Assembly: GCF_000336955.1 (NCBI RefSeq)
Contig: NZ_AOLI01000019.1
Span: 51,727-115,726, forward strand
DNA length: 64,000 bases
Direction: 5' to 3'
From: Haloferax larsenii JCM 13917
GTDB lineage: Archaea > Halobacteriota > Halobacteria > Halobacteriales > Haloferacaceae
This document shows positions 1 through 8,249 of the stretch, piece by piece. Position 1 is the stretch's first letter, and the number at the start of each line of letters is the position of its first letter. The notes below the pieces were generated by a model. It was not told the DNA's origin and searched no databases. It was given only the letters and a program-made list of their open reading frames with translations. Made by a program: the position numbers and the translations under genes.

Positions 1-95
1 CGAGCGTCTTCGACCAGGTGTCCTGTGAGTGCGAGGCCACGTGGGAGTACGTCCTCGACGCGGAGACGAGCTACAACATGCCGCTGGTCAAGTAG
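1..95 (+). CDS. C-terminal end of an unidentified protein (partial)
   Basis: An open frame enters from the left edge and ends at TAG 93-95. The last 30 residues read with haloarchaeal codon bias, contain a Cys-x-Cys pair and end MPLVK. The fragment is too short to identify, and I do not recognise the family. Confidence 0.55.
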   Translation, partial: SVFDQVSCECEATWEYVLDAETSYNMPLVK

Positions 96-244
96 CGCAC
101 GCGACTCATCGCCCACGCTGAACGGGGTGAAACCTGCAATTAGAAGTGGACATTTGTCTGCTAGTTCATCACAATCGGACCTGTTTCTTCACGCACACAC
201 AGGGTTAATGTGTCATATAGGGTGGTAATTGGAACCTAACCGAA

Positions 245-265
245 TTGATAGGATACTCGTATCAA
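245..265. promoter_or_regulatory. Nested inverted repeat upstream of a 38-residue gene
   Basis: TTGATA (245-250) and TATCAA (260-265) face each other, and inside them GATAC (252-256) and GTATC (259-263) form a second dyad. The element lies about 65 nt upstream of the small gene at 329, in the only AT-rich stretch of this gap. It could be an operator or part of a promoter; the regulator is unknown. Confidence 0.3.
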
Positions 266-328
266 ATAGGATGGCACACGTTGACACATTTGGTAGTTCG
301 GACGGGTTCGCTCGAACTGCCTGCCATC

Positions 329-445
329 ATGACGACACACACGTACAAGACCGTCTACTACGCGGATGGGTGGTTCGAGATTCGTGAAGAGGAGAACACC
401 GAGGCGTGGATTGCCACGGACTCCCCACACGCTCTCGTCTCATAG
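329..445 (+). CDS. Small conserved-type haloarchaeal protein, 38 aa
   Basis: The ATG at 329 gives a 38-residue acidic protein beginning MTTHTYKTVYY, with a Tyr/Trp-rich core (YADGWFEIREEE) and a short tail. It resembles the very small DUF7331-type proteins common in haloarchaea; that match is from memory. It has no membrane segment and no Cys pair. A 6-bp hairpin (295-318) lies just upstream of the start. Upstream in-frame starts exist, but the ATG gives the most protein-like N-terminus. The function is unknown. Confidence 0.5.
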   Translation: MTTHTYKTVYYADGWFEIREEENTEAWIATDSPHALVS

Positions 446-547
446 AACGCGGTATGCGGGTCGGAAAACCTCCAACCATCGCTCATGCCACGTCGCCACT
501 CGCATCGACCCTGTACCGCCCGCCATCGCAGCGGACGGTCTTGTTAT

Positions 548-1225
548 TTAGTACCCCTCGAAGCCGGCCAGCACACCGCGACCGTCGGTGTTGCCGAGCG
601 TCGGAAGCGCCGCCCGCTCAGGGTGGGGCATCAACACGGCCACTGACGCCGACTCGCCGAGGATACCTGCCACGTTTCCACGTGACCCGTTGGGATTCGC
701 CTCCTCGGTGACGTTGCCGTCTTCGTCGCAGTAGCGAAAGAGGATGCGGTCCTCGGACTCCAGTTTCTCGTAGCCCTCGTCGTCGATTTCGAAGCGCCCC
801 TCGCCGTGGGCGATGGGGAGTTCGATAACGTCGCCTTCCTCGTACGCCTGCGTCCACGGCGTGTCCGCGTTCTCGACGCGGAGGTAGGCGTGTTCACACT
901 GGAAGCGAGCACTGGCGTTCGTCGTGAACGCGCCGGGGGTGAGACCGGACTCACAGCCGACTTGTGCTCCGTTGCAGACGCCGAGCACGGGCGTTCCCGC
1001 TTCGATTTCCTCGCGCACGGACTCCATGATGGGCGAGCGCGCGGCCATCGCACCGCCGCGGAGGTAGTCGCCGTAGGAGAATCCGCCGGGGAGCATGATG
1101 CCCGTCGTGTCCTCCGGAAGCGAGTCTTCGTGCCAGACGCGTTCGGCCTCGAAGCCGAGGTCTTCGAGCGCGCGGACGGCGTCTCGGTCGCAGTTCGACC
1201 CGCCGAACTGCACGACTGCAATCAT
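548..1225 (-). CDS. purQ: Phosphoribosylformylglycinamidine synthase, glutaminase subunit PurQ
   Basis: PurQ supplies ammonia from glutamine to the FGAM synthase complex (PurQ, PurS, PurL) in step 4 of purine synthesis. The 225-residue protein is a class I glutamine amidotransferase. The nucleophile is Cys84 in GVCNGAQ, and the His/Glu partners lie in the C-terminal PHPER motif. The N-terminus MIAVVQFGGSNCD is typical of the family. It follows purS with a single base between them, so the two are cotranscribed. purL is not next to them here. Confidence 0.96.
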   Translation of the reverse strand: MIAVVQFGGSNCDRDAVRALEDLGFEAERVWHEDSLPEDTTGIMLPGGFSYGDYLRGGAMAARSPIMESVREEIEAGTPVLGVCNGAQVGCESGLTPGAFTTNASARFQCEHAYLRVENADTPWTQAYEEGDVIELPIAHGEGRFEIDDEGYEKLESEDRILFRYCDEDGNVTEEANPNGSRGNVAGILGESASVAVLMPHPERAALPTLGNTDGRGVLAGFEGY

Positions 1226-1226
1226 C

Positions 1227-1478
1227 TTAGGCCTCGGCGACCTCGACCTCGTAGTCGTGGATGGTCGGGTTCGCCAGCAGACGTTCGGCCATGTCGTCGG
1301 CGCGGTCGGCCGCCTCGTCGGCGTCGGCGGCGTCGAGGTCGACTTCGTACCGTTCGGTAAAGCGCAGCGCGTCGAGTTCGAACCCGAGTCGTTCCAGCGC
1401 GCGCTTCGTCGTCTCCGCCTCCGGGTCGAGGACGCCCTGCTTGAGGCGTACCGTCACCGTCGCGGTGTAGGTGGTCAT
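1227..1478 (-). CDS. purS: FGAM synthase small subunit PurS
   Basis: This 83-residue protein has the PurS fold signature: an N-terminal strand with VRLKQGVLDPEAETTKRAL and a later LGF segment. PurS dimers bridge PurQ and PurL in archaeal and Gram-positive FGAM synthase. The ATG at 1478 was chosen because the homologous region begins at TYTATVTVRLK. It is the first gene of a purS-purQ operon with a 1-nt gap. A T-rich promoter-like stretch lies near 1500. Confidence 0.95.
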   Translation of the reverse strand: MTTYTATVTVRLKQGVLDPEAETTKRALERLGFELDALRFTERYEVDLDAADADEAADRADDMAERLLANPTIHDYEVEVAEA

Positions 1479-1564
1479 CGAGTGGTGATGCGTAGTGATG
1501 TGCAAAAACGGTTTTGGGTCGTGTTTGATATACACGAATGTGTGTATGGTCGGCGAGCGGCCTC

Positions 1565-2452
1565 CTATTCGGCCGGAGACCGTGCCACGTCGAGGACGTT
1601 CAGGTCCTCGTCGATGCGGAGTGTGAGGGTGTCGTCGTCGACTTCGAATGTCACTTCGGCGCGAAGCGGGTCGTCGGAGACGGTTTCGATGTCTGGCATT
1701 GTGCGCCATGCGGTCCCCCACAGATGAGGCTGTGACAGGTCGATGTCGTGGTCGTAGTAAAAGGAGACGACAGCGGGGTGGTCGAGATAGACCATCCCGA
1801 CACCTGTGACGAGTTCGTCGTTACACCGGTCACAGCTGTAGGCCGCGTGGACATCGTCGAAAATAACGTCGTTGTGACTGTCGTCGCCACTCCTCACCAG
1901 TCGCCCCTCGAACGTGCCGCGACAGGTGATACAGAATCCGGCACGGGCTTGCGAGAACAGTGTTCGAGTGTAGCGGTCGGCGACCGCTGGCAGTTCTTCG
2001 ATATCGTAGCCCTCGAATACACCCGGCGGGATGCCGACGTCCACCAACGGCTTGTCGCACTCGGTACACTGGACGGTGATTCGTTCGTCTGCGTAGGTCG
2101 CTTCGATGTCGCCGCCACATATCGGACACGGCGGGTCGAGCGGAATCGGGCCAACGTCGTCGCCGCGGCTGTACGACCCCGCGAGAATAGCCCCAAAGAC
2201 GAGTTGCCCCGCGAGTCGCAGTTCGTAGCCGTCGTCCGTCTTCTCGACGAACCGCCCGGTGAGTTTGCCGAGGTGGTAGTTGAACCGGCCACTGTCGATG
2301 GTGCCGACGCGCTCGCGGAGTTCCGAGAACGTAAGCGGCGTGTCCGTCGCGTTCGCGAGCGCGCGAACGATAGCGAGTCGTGTCTCGTCGGCGAGCAGCG
2401 AGAACGCCGATTCGGCGTTCGATTCGACCGCCGACGAGGAATCGTTCGACAT
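1565..2452 (-). CDS. Winged-helix transcriptional regulator with zinc-ribbon pairs
   Basis: This is a 295-residue regulator. Residues about 15-75 form an ArsR-like winged helix (AFSLLADETRLAIVRAL, then a GRFNYHLGKL recognition segment). The C-terminal two thirds holds four CxxC pairs (CPIC, CTEC, CITC, CDRC), so two zinc ribbons are likely. This haloarchaeal architecture is common; targets are unknown. It is transcribed away from purU, and a TATA box sits about 26 nt upstream of the ATG, so the mRNA is probably leaderless. Control of the neighbouring purine genes is possible but unproven. Confidence 0.85.
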   Translation of the reverse strand: MSNDSSSAVESNAESAFSLLADETRLAIVRALANATDTPLTFSELRERVGTIDSGRFNYHLGKLTGRFVEKTDDGYELRLAGQLVFGAILAGSYSRGDDVGPIPLDPPCPICGGDIEATYADERITVQCTECDKPLVDVGIPPGVFEGYDIEELPAVADRYTRTLFSQARAGFCITCRGTFEGRLVRSGDDSHNDVIFDDVHAAYSCDRCNDELVTGVGMVYLDHPAVVSFYYDHDIDLSQPHLWGTAWRTMPDIETVSDDPLRAEVTFEVDDDTLTLRIDEDLNVLDVARSPAE

Positions 2453-2473
2453 GGTCCGTGCTACGTAGCTGTC

Positions 2474-2484
2474 GAGTATAATAC
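2474..2484 (-). promoter_or_regulatory. TATA box for the winged-helix regulator
   Basis: The AT-rich block (agtataata on the plus strand) is centred about 26 nt upstream of the ATG at 2452, the spacing expected of a leaderless haloarchaeal transcript. Confidence 0.45.
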
Positions 2485-2626
2485 ATTCGTGGGGGAAACA
2501 AAACCGGCCGGAATCGGCACTTCGACACGGTCTTTCGCCATAATTTGTTGCGGAGAACGACAGGGGTTTACCGTTCGACCACGCAGGGCGGTGTATGTTC
2601 AGCCTCGAACAGCTGGAGGTGACGGT

Positions 2627-3613
2627 ATGACGCGAGAACTAACCGAAATCACGGTCATCGGAGGAGACAAGACCGGACTCATCGCGAACGTGACCACCCT
2701 GCTGTTCGAGCGCGGAATCAACGTCGAGGACCTCGACCAGGCGGTCCGCGAGGGAATCTTCCGAATGACGCTCCACGCGGACACCGCGGAGATGACCTGC
2801 ACTCGCGACGAACTCCGCGAGGCGCTTTCCGACCTCGGTGACGACCTCGGCGTCGACGTGCAGGTTCGCTTCCCGTCGGACCGCGAGACCCGCGAGATTG
2901 CCGTTCTCGTCACGAAAGAATCCCACTGTCTCGAAGCGCTGTTCGAGGCGTGGGCCAACGACGAACTCGGCGCTGAAATCTCGGTCGTCATCGGCAATCA
3001 CGACACGCTCGAACCGCTGGCGAGCCACTACGACGTTCCGTTCTACGACATCGGCGACGAGAAGGGGACCCCCGACGAGGACGAACTCCTCGACCTGCTC
3101 GAAGAGTACGACGTGGACCTCATCGTCCTCGCGCGCTACATGCGCATCCTCGGCCCCAACGTGGTCTTCCGCTACGAGGACCGCATCATCAACATCCACC
3201 CGTCGCTCCTACCCGCCTTCCCCGGCGCGGCCGCCTACCGACAGGCCAAGGAAGGCGGCGTCCGCATCGCGGGCGTCACCGCCCACTACGTGACGACGGA
3301 CCTCGACCAAGGGCCGATTATCACCCAGCGGGCGTTCGACGTCCCCGACGACGCGAGCATCGACGAAATCAAAGCCCGCGGCCAGCCCGTCGAGGCCGAC
3401 GCGCTCCTCGAAGCCGTCAATCTGCACCTCGACGACGCCATCTCGGTCCACCGCGGGCGTACCAGCCTTCGTGAGAACGCCGACGCCGACGACTACCAAC
3501 TCGGTCTGACGCGCGAAGCGCAGACTGCCAACCCCGACCGCCCGGTCGACGGCATCGTCGACGCGCTCGGCGAGACGGAGTCGGCCGTCCCCCCGCAGTC
3601 GGACGACGACTGA
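2627..3613 (+). CDS. purU: Formyltetrahydrofolate deformylase PurU-like
   Basis: This 328-residue protein joins an N-terminal ACT domain (residues 5-80, EITVIGGDKTGLIANVT) to a formyl-transferase fold (about 90-280). The Asn-x-His pair is in NIHPSLLPAFPG and the catalytic Asp in LDQGPI. PurU hydrolyses 10-formyl-THF to formate and THF. Many haloarchaea lack the bacterial-type route, so a role feeding formate to purine synthesis is plausible. The ATG at 2627 is preceded by a good Shine-Dalgarno GGAGGT (2615-2620). The tail beyond residue 285 is a haloarchaeal extension. Confidence 0.9.
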   Translation: MTRELTEITVIGGDKTGLIANVTTLLFERGINVEDLDQAVREGIFRMTLHADTAEMTCTRDELREALSDLGDDLGVDVQVRFPSDRETREIAVLVTKESHCLEALFEAWANDELGAEISVVIGNHDTLEPLASHYDVPFYDIGDEKGTPDEDELLDLLEEYDVDLIVLARYMRILGPNVVFRYEDRIINIHPSLLPAFPGAAAYRQAKEGGVRIAGVTAHYVTTDLDQGPIITQRAFDVPDDASIDEIKARGQPVEADALLEAVNLHLDDAISVHRGRTSLRENADADDYQLGLTREAQTANPDRPVDGIVDALGETESAVPPQSDDD

Positions 3614-3642
3614 TATATACTCACTCCGCCTCCACGGAGTGA
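3613..3642 (+). promoter_or_regulatory. TATA box and 8-bp dyad in front of the glyoxalase-like gene
   Basis: GATATATAC at about 3612-3620 overlaps the purU stop and lies 26 nt before the ATG at 3642, indicating a leaderless transcript. Between them TCACTCCG (3621-3628) and CGGAGTGA (3635-3642) form a perfect 8-bp inverted repeat reaching the start codon. It could be an operator at the transcription start or a hairpin at the mRNA 5' end. Confidence 0.45.
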
Positions 3643-4127
3643 TGACAGATTCTTCTGCTCCCGGTATCCCCGACCGACCCGACAGCCCCGGCGCCGCCCG
3701 CGCCCTCGGAGAGTTCGCCCTGCGCGTCGAAGACTTCGAGACGATGCGTGAGTTCTACCGCGATGTGGTCGGACTCGGCGAGCCAATCGGTGACTTCGGC
3801 TTTGCGACGTTCTTCAGCCTCGGCGAGAGCCACGCCGGTCACGAGGCTGTCTTCGCACTCTTCGACCGCACTGACGAGGCGGACTACGAAGGCCTCGACC
3901 AGACGTTCACGACGCTGGACCACCTCGCGTTTTCCATCTCGCCCGACGACTTCGACGCCGAAGTCGAGCGCCTGCGCGGGCACGACCTCGAACTCGACTT
4001 CGCGTACCACGAGTGGGTCGAGTGGCGCTCGCTGTACTTCGCCGACCCCGAGGGCAACCGCGTCGAGTTGGTCTGCCGCGACCCGAAGGGCGCGGGGAAA
4101 AACGAGCAGTACGAAACGAACGAGTAG
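3642..4127 (+). CDS. VOC-family (glyoxalase/dioxygenase fold) protein
   Basis: This 161-residue protein has two beta-alpha-beta-beta-beta units of the vicinal oxygen chelate fold. The first has ALGEFALRVEDFETMREFY, with the metal-ligand position occupied by other residues. The second has TLDHLAFSI (His), and the C-terminal Glu is in GNRVELVCRDP. The substrate cannot be told from sequence. ATG 3642 was preferred over the in-frame GTG one codon earlier because the TATA spacing fits it. The gene sits between purU and purC, but no purine role is known for this family. Confidence 0.85.
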   Translation: MTDSSAPGIPDRPDSPGAARALGEFALRVEDFETMREFYRDVVGLGEPIGDFGFATFFSLGESHAGHEAVFALFDRTDEADYEGLDQTFTTLDHLAFSISPDDFDAEVERLRGHDLELDFAYHEWVEWRSLYFADPEGNRVELVCRDPKGAGKNEQYETNE

Positions 4128-4171
4128 GACAACCGAGACGACACTGAGGTCGTCGTCGTGTTGCTACCGAT

Positions 4172-4211
4172 GTTGCTGTTAACCGCTTACAGTTGCTGTT
4201 GACCGCTTACA
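4172..4211. repeat. Tandem 20-bp duplication at the purC 3' end
   Basis: Two copies of a 20-bp unit (gttgctgttRaccgcttaca) at 4172-4191 and 4192-4211 differ at one base. The right copy contains the stop codon of purC, so the duplication extended the 3' flank without changing the protein. Confidence 0.75.
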
Positions 4212-5277
4212 GGTCCTGCACGCGCGCCACCGCATCCTCGATGTCCGGTGCGTCGAACCAGTCGTGGCCGACGTAGGCGTTCGCCCCGGCGCGGTAGAGG
4301 TCCGACAGCGCCGCGACGATTTCCTCGGGCAGGTGTTCGGGTGCAACCTCGCACTTCTCGCGCCAGTTGGGTTCGCCCGTCTCGATGGCTTCCTGCTTCG
4401 CATCGGAGACGGCGTCGACCCACTCGGGCTGGACGCGCTTGTAGTACTGCCGGACGACCTCTTTCGAGACCTGCTGGCCGTCGTACGAAAAGCGGTTCTC
4501 GTCGAACGTGCCGACTACGTCTGCGACCTTCACGGTCCCGTCGTGGTACAGACACTCGATTTTCCCGTCTTCGTGGGTAAATCCGGCGTCTGCGGCCTGT
4601 TGGTTGAGGACGTGGTTGACGGCGAGCGCGAGTTCTTCGAGGCGGTCGAGGTCGACCGCGCCCGCGACGTAGTCGGCCTCCTCGCGGTCGAGATAGCGGT
4701 CCTGTTCTTCGTACTTCGTGGAGAACTCGACCACTGGCTCCGACAGGTCGAGCGGTTCGTCCGGCCACTCGTCGAGGTCGAGTCCGTAGTCGGCGGGCTC
4801 ACCGCGCTTGCGGAGGCTCGACCCCACCGGGACGGTGTTTCGGAAGACGATTTCGAGCGGGATGAGGTAGTTCTCGCCCGCGGCGTCGTGGTAGGCCTCG
4901 TAGTCGTACTCGCCGTCTTCGTGGGGCAGGTCGGGCACCTGCGTCAGGTCGATAGCCATCTCCGTCGGTGGCGACTCGCACTCGCCGAGGTCTTTGACCT
5001 CGCCGTCTTCGACGACGTCGCCAGAACTCGACGAGTTCTGGCTGCCCGTCGAGCTACGCTCGACGACGCCGCGGTAGTGGGTCGGGATGTGGTTCACGTC
5101 CAAGAGTTCGAAGTTGTACGCGCCCATCAGACAGAGGCTCGCGCCCTTACCCGGGATGTGGTCGGGCATCTCGCCCCAGTCGAACACAGAGTAGCGGTCG
5201 GAGAAGACGAAGCGGCCCCGGCCGAGGTCGGTCGCCGTCGCGTCCTCCTCGACACGGAAGTCCTTCACGCTGGTCAT
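4207..5277 (-). CDS. purC: SAICAR synthetase PurC
   Basis: PurC ligates aspartate to CAIR in purine synthesis. The 356-residue protein has the family core: an N-terminal strand-loop with [21 protein letters not shown], the segment [21 protein letters not shown], the DGKIE metal-site region and DENRFSY. At 356 residues it is far longer than bacterial PurC (about 240), mostly through haloarchaeal insertions. One insertion, about residues 71-87 ([14 protein letters not shown]), is unusual: it is low complexity, palindromic in DNA and flanked by a 9-bp direct repeat. The frame stays open, so the enzyme is probably functional. Confidence 0.93.
   Translation of the reverse strand: MTSVKDFRVEEDATATDLGRGRFVFSDRYSVFDWGEMPDHIPGKGASLCLMGAYNFELLDVNHIPTHYRGVVERSSTGSQNSSSSGDVVEDGEVKDLGECESPPTEMAIDLTQVPDLPHEDGEYDYEAYHDAAGENYLIPLEIVFRNTVPVGSSLRKRGEPADYGLDLDEWPDEPLDLSEPVVEFSTKYEEQDRYLDREEADYVAGAVDLDRLEELALAVNHVLNQQAADAGFTHEDGKIECLYHDGTVKVADVVGTFDENRFSYDGQQVSKEVVRQYYKRVQPEWVDAVSDAKQEAIETGEPNWREKCEVAPEHLPEEIVAALSDLYRAGANAYVGHDWFDAPDIEDAVARVQDL
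5009..5068. mobile_element. Palindromic in-frame insertion inside purC
   Basis: TCGACGACG occurs at 5009-5017 and again at 5060-5068, exactly 51 bp (17 codons) apart. Between the copies are two perfect inverted repeats: 5021-5030/5032-5041 (10-bp arms, 1-nt centre) and 5048-5054/5058-5064 (7-bp arms, 3-nt loop). The arrangement looks like a miniature palindromic element with a target duplication that inserted in frame. Origin by local slippage cannot be excluded. Confidence 0.55.
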
Positions 5278-5417
5278 GCTCCCACGTCTGCGCCCCTCCC
5301 ACTAAGAACCTTCCACTTGTGTGCGCATATTGGGTAGAATATCCCTACAGATATGCACGATTTTGCGTATTTGTGGCGACCACGGCGCTTTTTCGCCCCC
5401 ACCACGTCAGTTTGGAC

Positions 5418-6176
5418 ATGGACGCGGATTTCGACACCGACGCCGACTGGGTTGCCAGCCGTCTCCGCGATGCGGACGTTGCGGTCGCGTTGACTGGCGC
5501 TGGGATGAGCACCGCTTCGGGAATCCCGGACTTCCGCGGCGACGACGGCATCTGGAACACCGAGTTCGACCCCGCGTCGTTCCACCGCGACCGATTCCTC
5601 AACGACCCCGCGGGCTTCTGGCGTGACCGTCTTCGCCTGCACGAACGGATGTTTCCCGACGAGGTCGGCCCGAACGCCGGCCACGACGCGCTCGCTACCC
5701 TCGAATCACGGGACGTTCTCGACGCCGTCATCACCCAGAACACGGACGGACTCCATCGCGCCGCCGGGTCAGAACGCGTGGTCGAACTCCACGGCAACGC
5801 CGCCGACGTGGTCTGTGAGTCCTGCGGGTGCAGGTTCGATGCCGAGTTGGCGTTCGAACAGGTGCGAGACGACGCCGTCCCTGCGACCTGCCGAACCTGC
5901 GACGGCGTCCTGAAACCTGACGTCGTCCTCTTCGGTGAGCAACTCCCGCGTGCAGCCTACGCCGAGGCGACGACGCTCGCCGACGACGCCGACATTATGC
6001 TCGCACTCGGGTCGTCGCTGACGGTCCACCCCGCAGCCGGGCTCGCGGGCCGGACGGCCGAAAACGGCTCGCTCGTCGTGGTCAACTTCGACGAGACGGA
6101 GTACGATAGGAGCGCAGACGTGGTCGTCCGCGCCGACCTCACCGAGTTTCTTCCGGCGGTCGAAAAACGCGTTTGA
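5418..6176 (+). CDS. sir2: Sir2-family NAD-dependent protein deacetylase
   Basis: This 252-residue sirtuin carries the NAD-binding motif GAGMSTASGIPDFRG (27-41), TQNTDGLH (108-114), catalytic His126 in ELHG, the zinc Cys pairs C134/C137 and C159/C162, and GSSLTV near the C-terminus. It removes acetyl or other acyl groups from lysines using NAD+, giving nicotinamide and O-acyl-ADP-ribose. ATG 5418 was chosen because homology starts just after it; the longer upstream frame is not protein-like. It stands alone between purC (divergent) and a sensor kinase. Confidence 0.94.
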   Translation: MDADFDTDADWVASRLRDADVAVALTGAGMSTASGIPDFRGDDGIWNTEFDPASFHRDRFLNDPAGFWRDRLRLHERMFPDEVGPNAGHDALATLESRDVLDAVITQNTDGLHRAAGSERVVELHGNAADVVCESCGCRFDAELAFEQVRDDAVPATCRTCDGVLKPDVVLFGEQLPRAAYAEATTLADDADIMLALGSSLTVHPAAGLAGRTAENGSLVVVNFDETEYDRSADVVVRADLTEFLPAVEKRV

Positions 6177-6237
6177 CGACACCTGACAGCTCATAATAAC
6201 TATCGGGAACGAGAGACATGAATTCTACCGGACGGAC

Positions 6238-6247
6238 CATTAAATAC
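6238..6247 (+). promoter_or_regulatory. TATA box of the sensor kinase
   Basis: ATTAAATACT is centred about 26 nt before ATG 6270, so the transcript is probably leaderless. This spacing also favours ATG 6270 over the GTG at 6255. Confidence 0.5.
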
Positions 6248-6269
6248 TGTAACTGTGTCATGGATAAAC

Positions 6270-8225
6270 ATGGCGCGCACTGGTCGGACGGGTGAGCCCG
6301 ACGGGGTAGAACCGACCGTTCTCTTCGTCGCTCCCAGCCCGTCACTCGCTGAGGCAGCGAGCGCGGCACTCGAACGACAGGGGGTGGCCGTCTCCGTCGA
6401 ATACGACCTCGGCGTGACGATAGAACGGCTCCGCGAACAGGACGCCGACTGCCTCGTCGCACCGACGCCGATTGCCGGACTGACAGCCACGGAACTCGTC
6501 GAGATAGTTCGTGAACGAAACATAGCGGTTCCGCTCGTCCTCCTCGTCTCCGAGGCTGACGAGGACCGCGTCGCCGAACTGGAGGAGGCCGACGGTGCCG
6601 ACTACGTTCTCGCCGACGTCGACTCCGTCTCGTACGGTCGTCTCGCCGACCGAATTCGAGCCGCCGTTGCGAAATACCACTCCTCGCGCGCCCAGCAGTC
6701 CGAACGCGACATCGTCTCGCGCCTCGAACACCGCATTCAGCGGACCGAACGAAAGATTACGTCGCTCCACGGCGTCGCGATGGAACTCAGTTCCGCGTCC
6801 ACAGTCGACGACATCTACGAACAGACGGTCGACGCGGCCGAACAGATTCTCGACCTCGACATCTGTTTCGCGTTCGAAGCCGAAGCCGACCGATTCGTCC
6901 CGCGGGCGAAGTCTTCGACGCCAACCGACCGCGCTCTCGAACCGGTTCCCCTCGACGCGGGCGTGATGGGCGAGACGTATCGAACCGGCGACTCCCACCG
7001 CGCCGTCGACATGGACCTCCACGCGCTGGCCGAACCCGAGTTCGGTGAGTACCGTTCGGGGCTCAGCGTCGCTATCGGCTCTTTCGGCGTGTTTCAAGCG
7101 GTCTCGAAACAAACCGGCGCGTTCGACGAAATCGACCTCGAACTCACGGAACTCCTCGTCGCACACACGACCGCCGCCCTGCAACGACTGGAGTACCAAC
7201 AACAACTTCGCGTCGAGCGCGACCAGTTCGCTGCTCTCTTCGACAACAGCACCGACTGTATCGTCGAAGCGACGTTCGACGACGGCGAGCCAATCGTTCA
7301 GGCGGTCAATCCGGCATTCGAGGAGACGTTCGGCTACGACGAGTCCGAAGTCGTTGGCGTCCCTATCGACGATATCGTCGCGCCGGACGAGCGTCACGAG
7401 GAGGCAGTGCAGTTGACAAGGCAGGTCCGTGCCGGAGATTACGTCCAGACCGAGGTCAGACGACAGACCAACGACGGCGAGAAGGACTTTCTCCTTCGGT
7501 CGGTGCCACTCAGCGACGACGCGATGTACGCGGTGTATACCGACATCACAGAGCGCAGAGACCTCCAACGCGGTGTCGAAGCACAGAACGAACGGCTCGA
7601 AGAGTTCGTCAGCGTCATCTCTCACGACCTGCGCAACCCGCTGAACGTCGCCCAAGGTCGCCTCGACCTCGCTCGCGAAGAGACTGACAACGAACACCTC
7701 CAAGCAGTCTCCCGCTCGCTGGACCGAATGGCAGACCTGACGGACGAACTGCTGGAGTTCGCCCGCGAGGGGGCCGCAGCACTCGACCCGGAGCCGACGA
7801 ACCTCGAAACGGTCGCACACCGCTCGTGGGAGCACGTCGATACGGCCGAGGCGACACTCGACGTCGACGCCGACCTGACTATCGACGCCGACGAGGGACG
7901 ACTCCAGCAACTCTTCGAAAACCTGTTCCGAAACTCGGTCGAACACGCCGCAGACGACGTGACAATCACGGTCGGTACGCTCGACACAGGGACGGGGTTC
8001 TTCGTCGAGGACGACGGTCCAGGCATCCCGGCGGAGATTCGAACAGAGGTCTTCGACGCAGGCTTTTCCACGGCGGAGATGGGTAGCGGATTCGGGCTGA
8101 CTATCGTCGCAAGCGTCGCCGAGGCACACGAATGGAACGTCGAAATCTGCGAGGGCGACGCTGGCGGGGCGCGATTCGAGTTTACGCTTTATCGCGGGGA
8201 GGATGTCAATAGCGTAGCCGAGTGA
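6270..8225 (+). CDS. GAF/PAS-domain sensor histidine kinase
   Basis: This 651-residue kinase has no membrane segment. Residues 15-130 form a receiver-like domain (VLFVAPSPSLAEAASAAL) whose usual phospho-acceptor region reads DADCLVAP. Residues about 165-310 are a GAF domain, 320-430 a PAS domain, and His452 in VISHDLRNP is the HisKA phosphorylation site. The C-terminal HATPase has the FENLFRNSVEHA N-box and DDGPGIP, plus GSGFGL. It probably senses an intracellular signal. No dedicated output regulator is adjacent, which is usual for haloarchaeal kinases. Confidence 0.9.
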   Translation: MARTGRTGEPDGVEPTVLFVAPSPSLAEAASAALERQGVAVSVEYDLGVTIERLREQDADCLVAPTPIAGLTATELVEIVRERNIAVPLVLLVSEADEDRVAELEEADGADYVLADVDSVSYGRLADRIRAAVAKYHSSRAQQSERDIVSRLEHRIQRTERKITSLHGVAMELSSASTVDDIYEQTVDAAEQILDLDICFAFEAEADRFVPRAKSSTPTDRALEPVPLDAGVMGETYRTGDSHRAVDMDLHALAEPEFGEYRSGLSVAIGSFGVFQAVSKQTGAFDEIDLELTELLVAHTTAALQRLEYQQQLRVERDQFAALFDNSTDCIVEATFDDGEPIVQAVNPAFEETFGYDESEVVGVPIDDIVAPDERHEEAVQLTRQVRAGDYVQTEVRRQTNDGEKDFLLRSVPLSDDAMYAVYTDITERRDLQRGVEAQNERLEEFVSVISHDLRNPLNVAQGRLDLAREETDNEHLQAVSRSLDRMADLTDELLEFAREGAAALDPEPTNLETVAHRSWEHVDTAEATLDVDADLTIDADEGRLQQLFENLFRNSVEHAADDVTITVGTLDTGTGFFVEDDGPGIPAEIRTEVFDAGFSTAEMGSGFGLTIVASVAEAHEWNVEICEGDAGGARFEFTLYRGEDVNSVAE

Positions 8226-8249
8226 CGCCGCGAGCGGAGGCGCAGGCGA

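Noticed and set aside
5319..5417. Longer N-terminus for the sirtuin
   Set aside because: It would place Cys/Trp-rich, non-conserved residues in front of the Rossmann fold and cross the promoter region.
6342..8129. A 595-codon frame antisense to the sensor kinase
   Set aside because: It lies wholly opposite the kinase domains, has no recognisable domain and is a product of GC-rich third positions.
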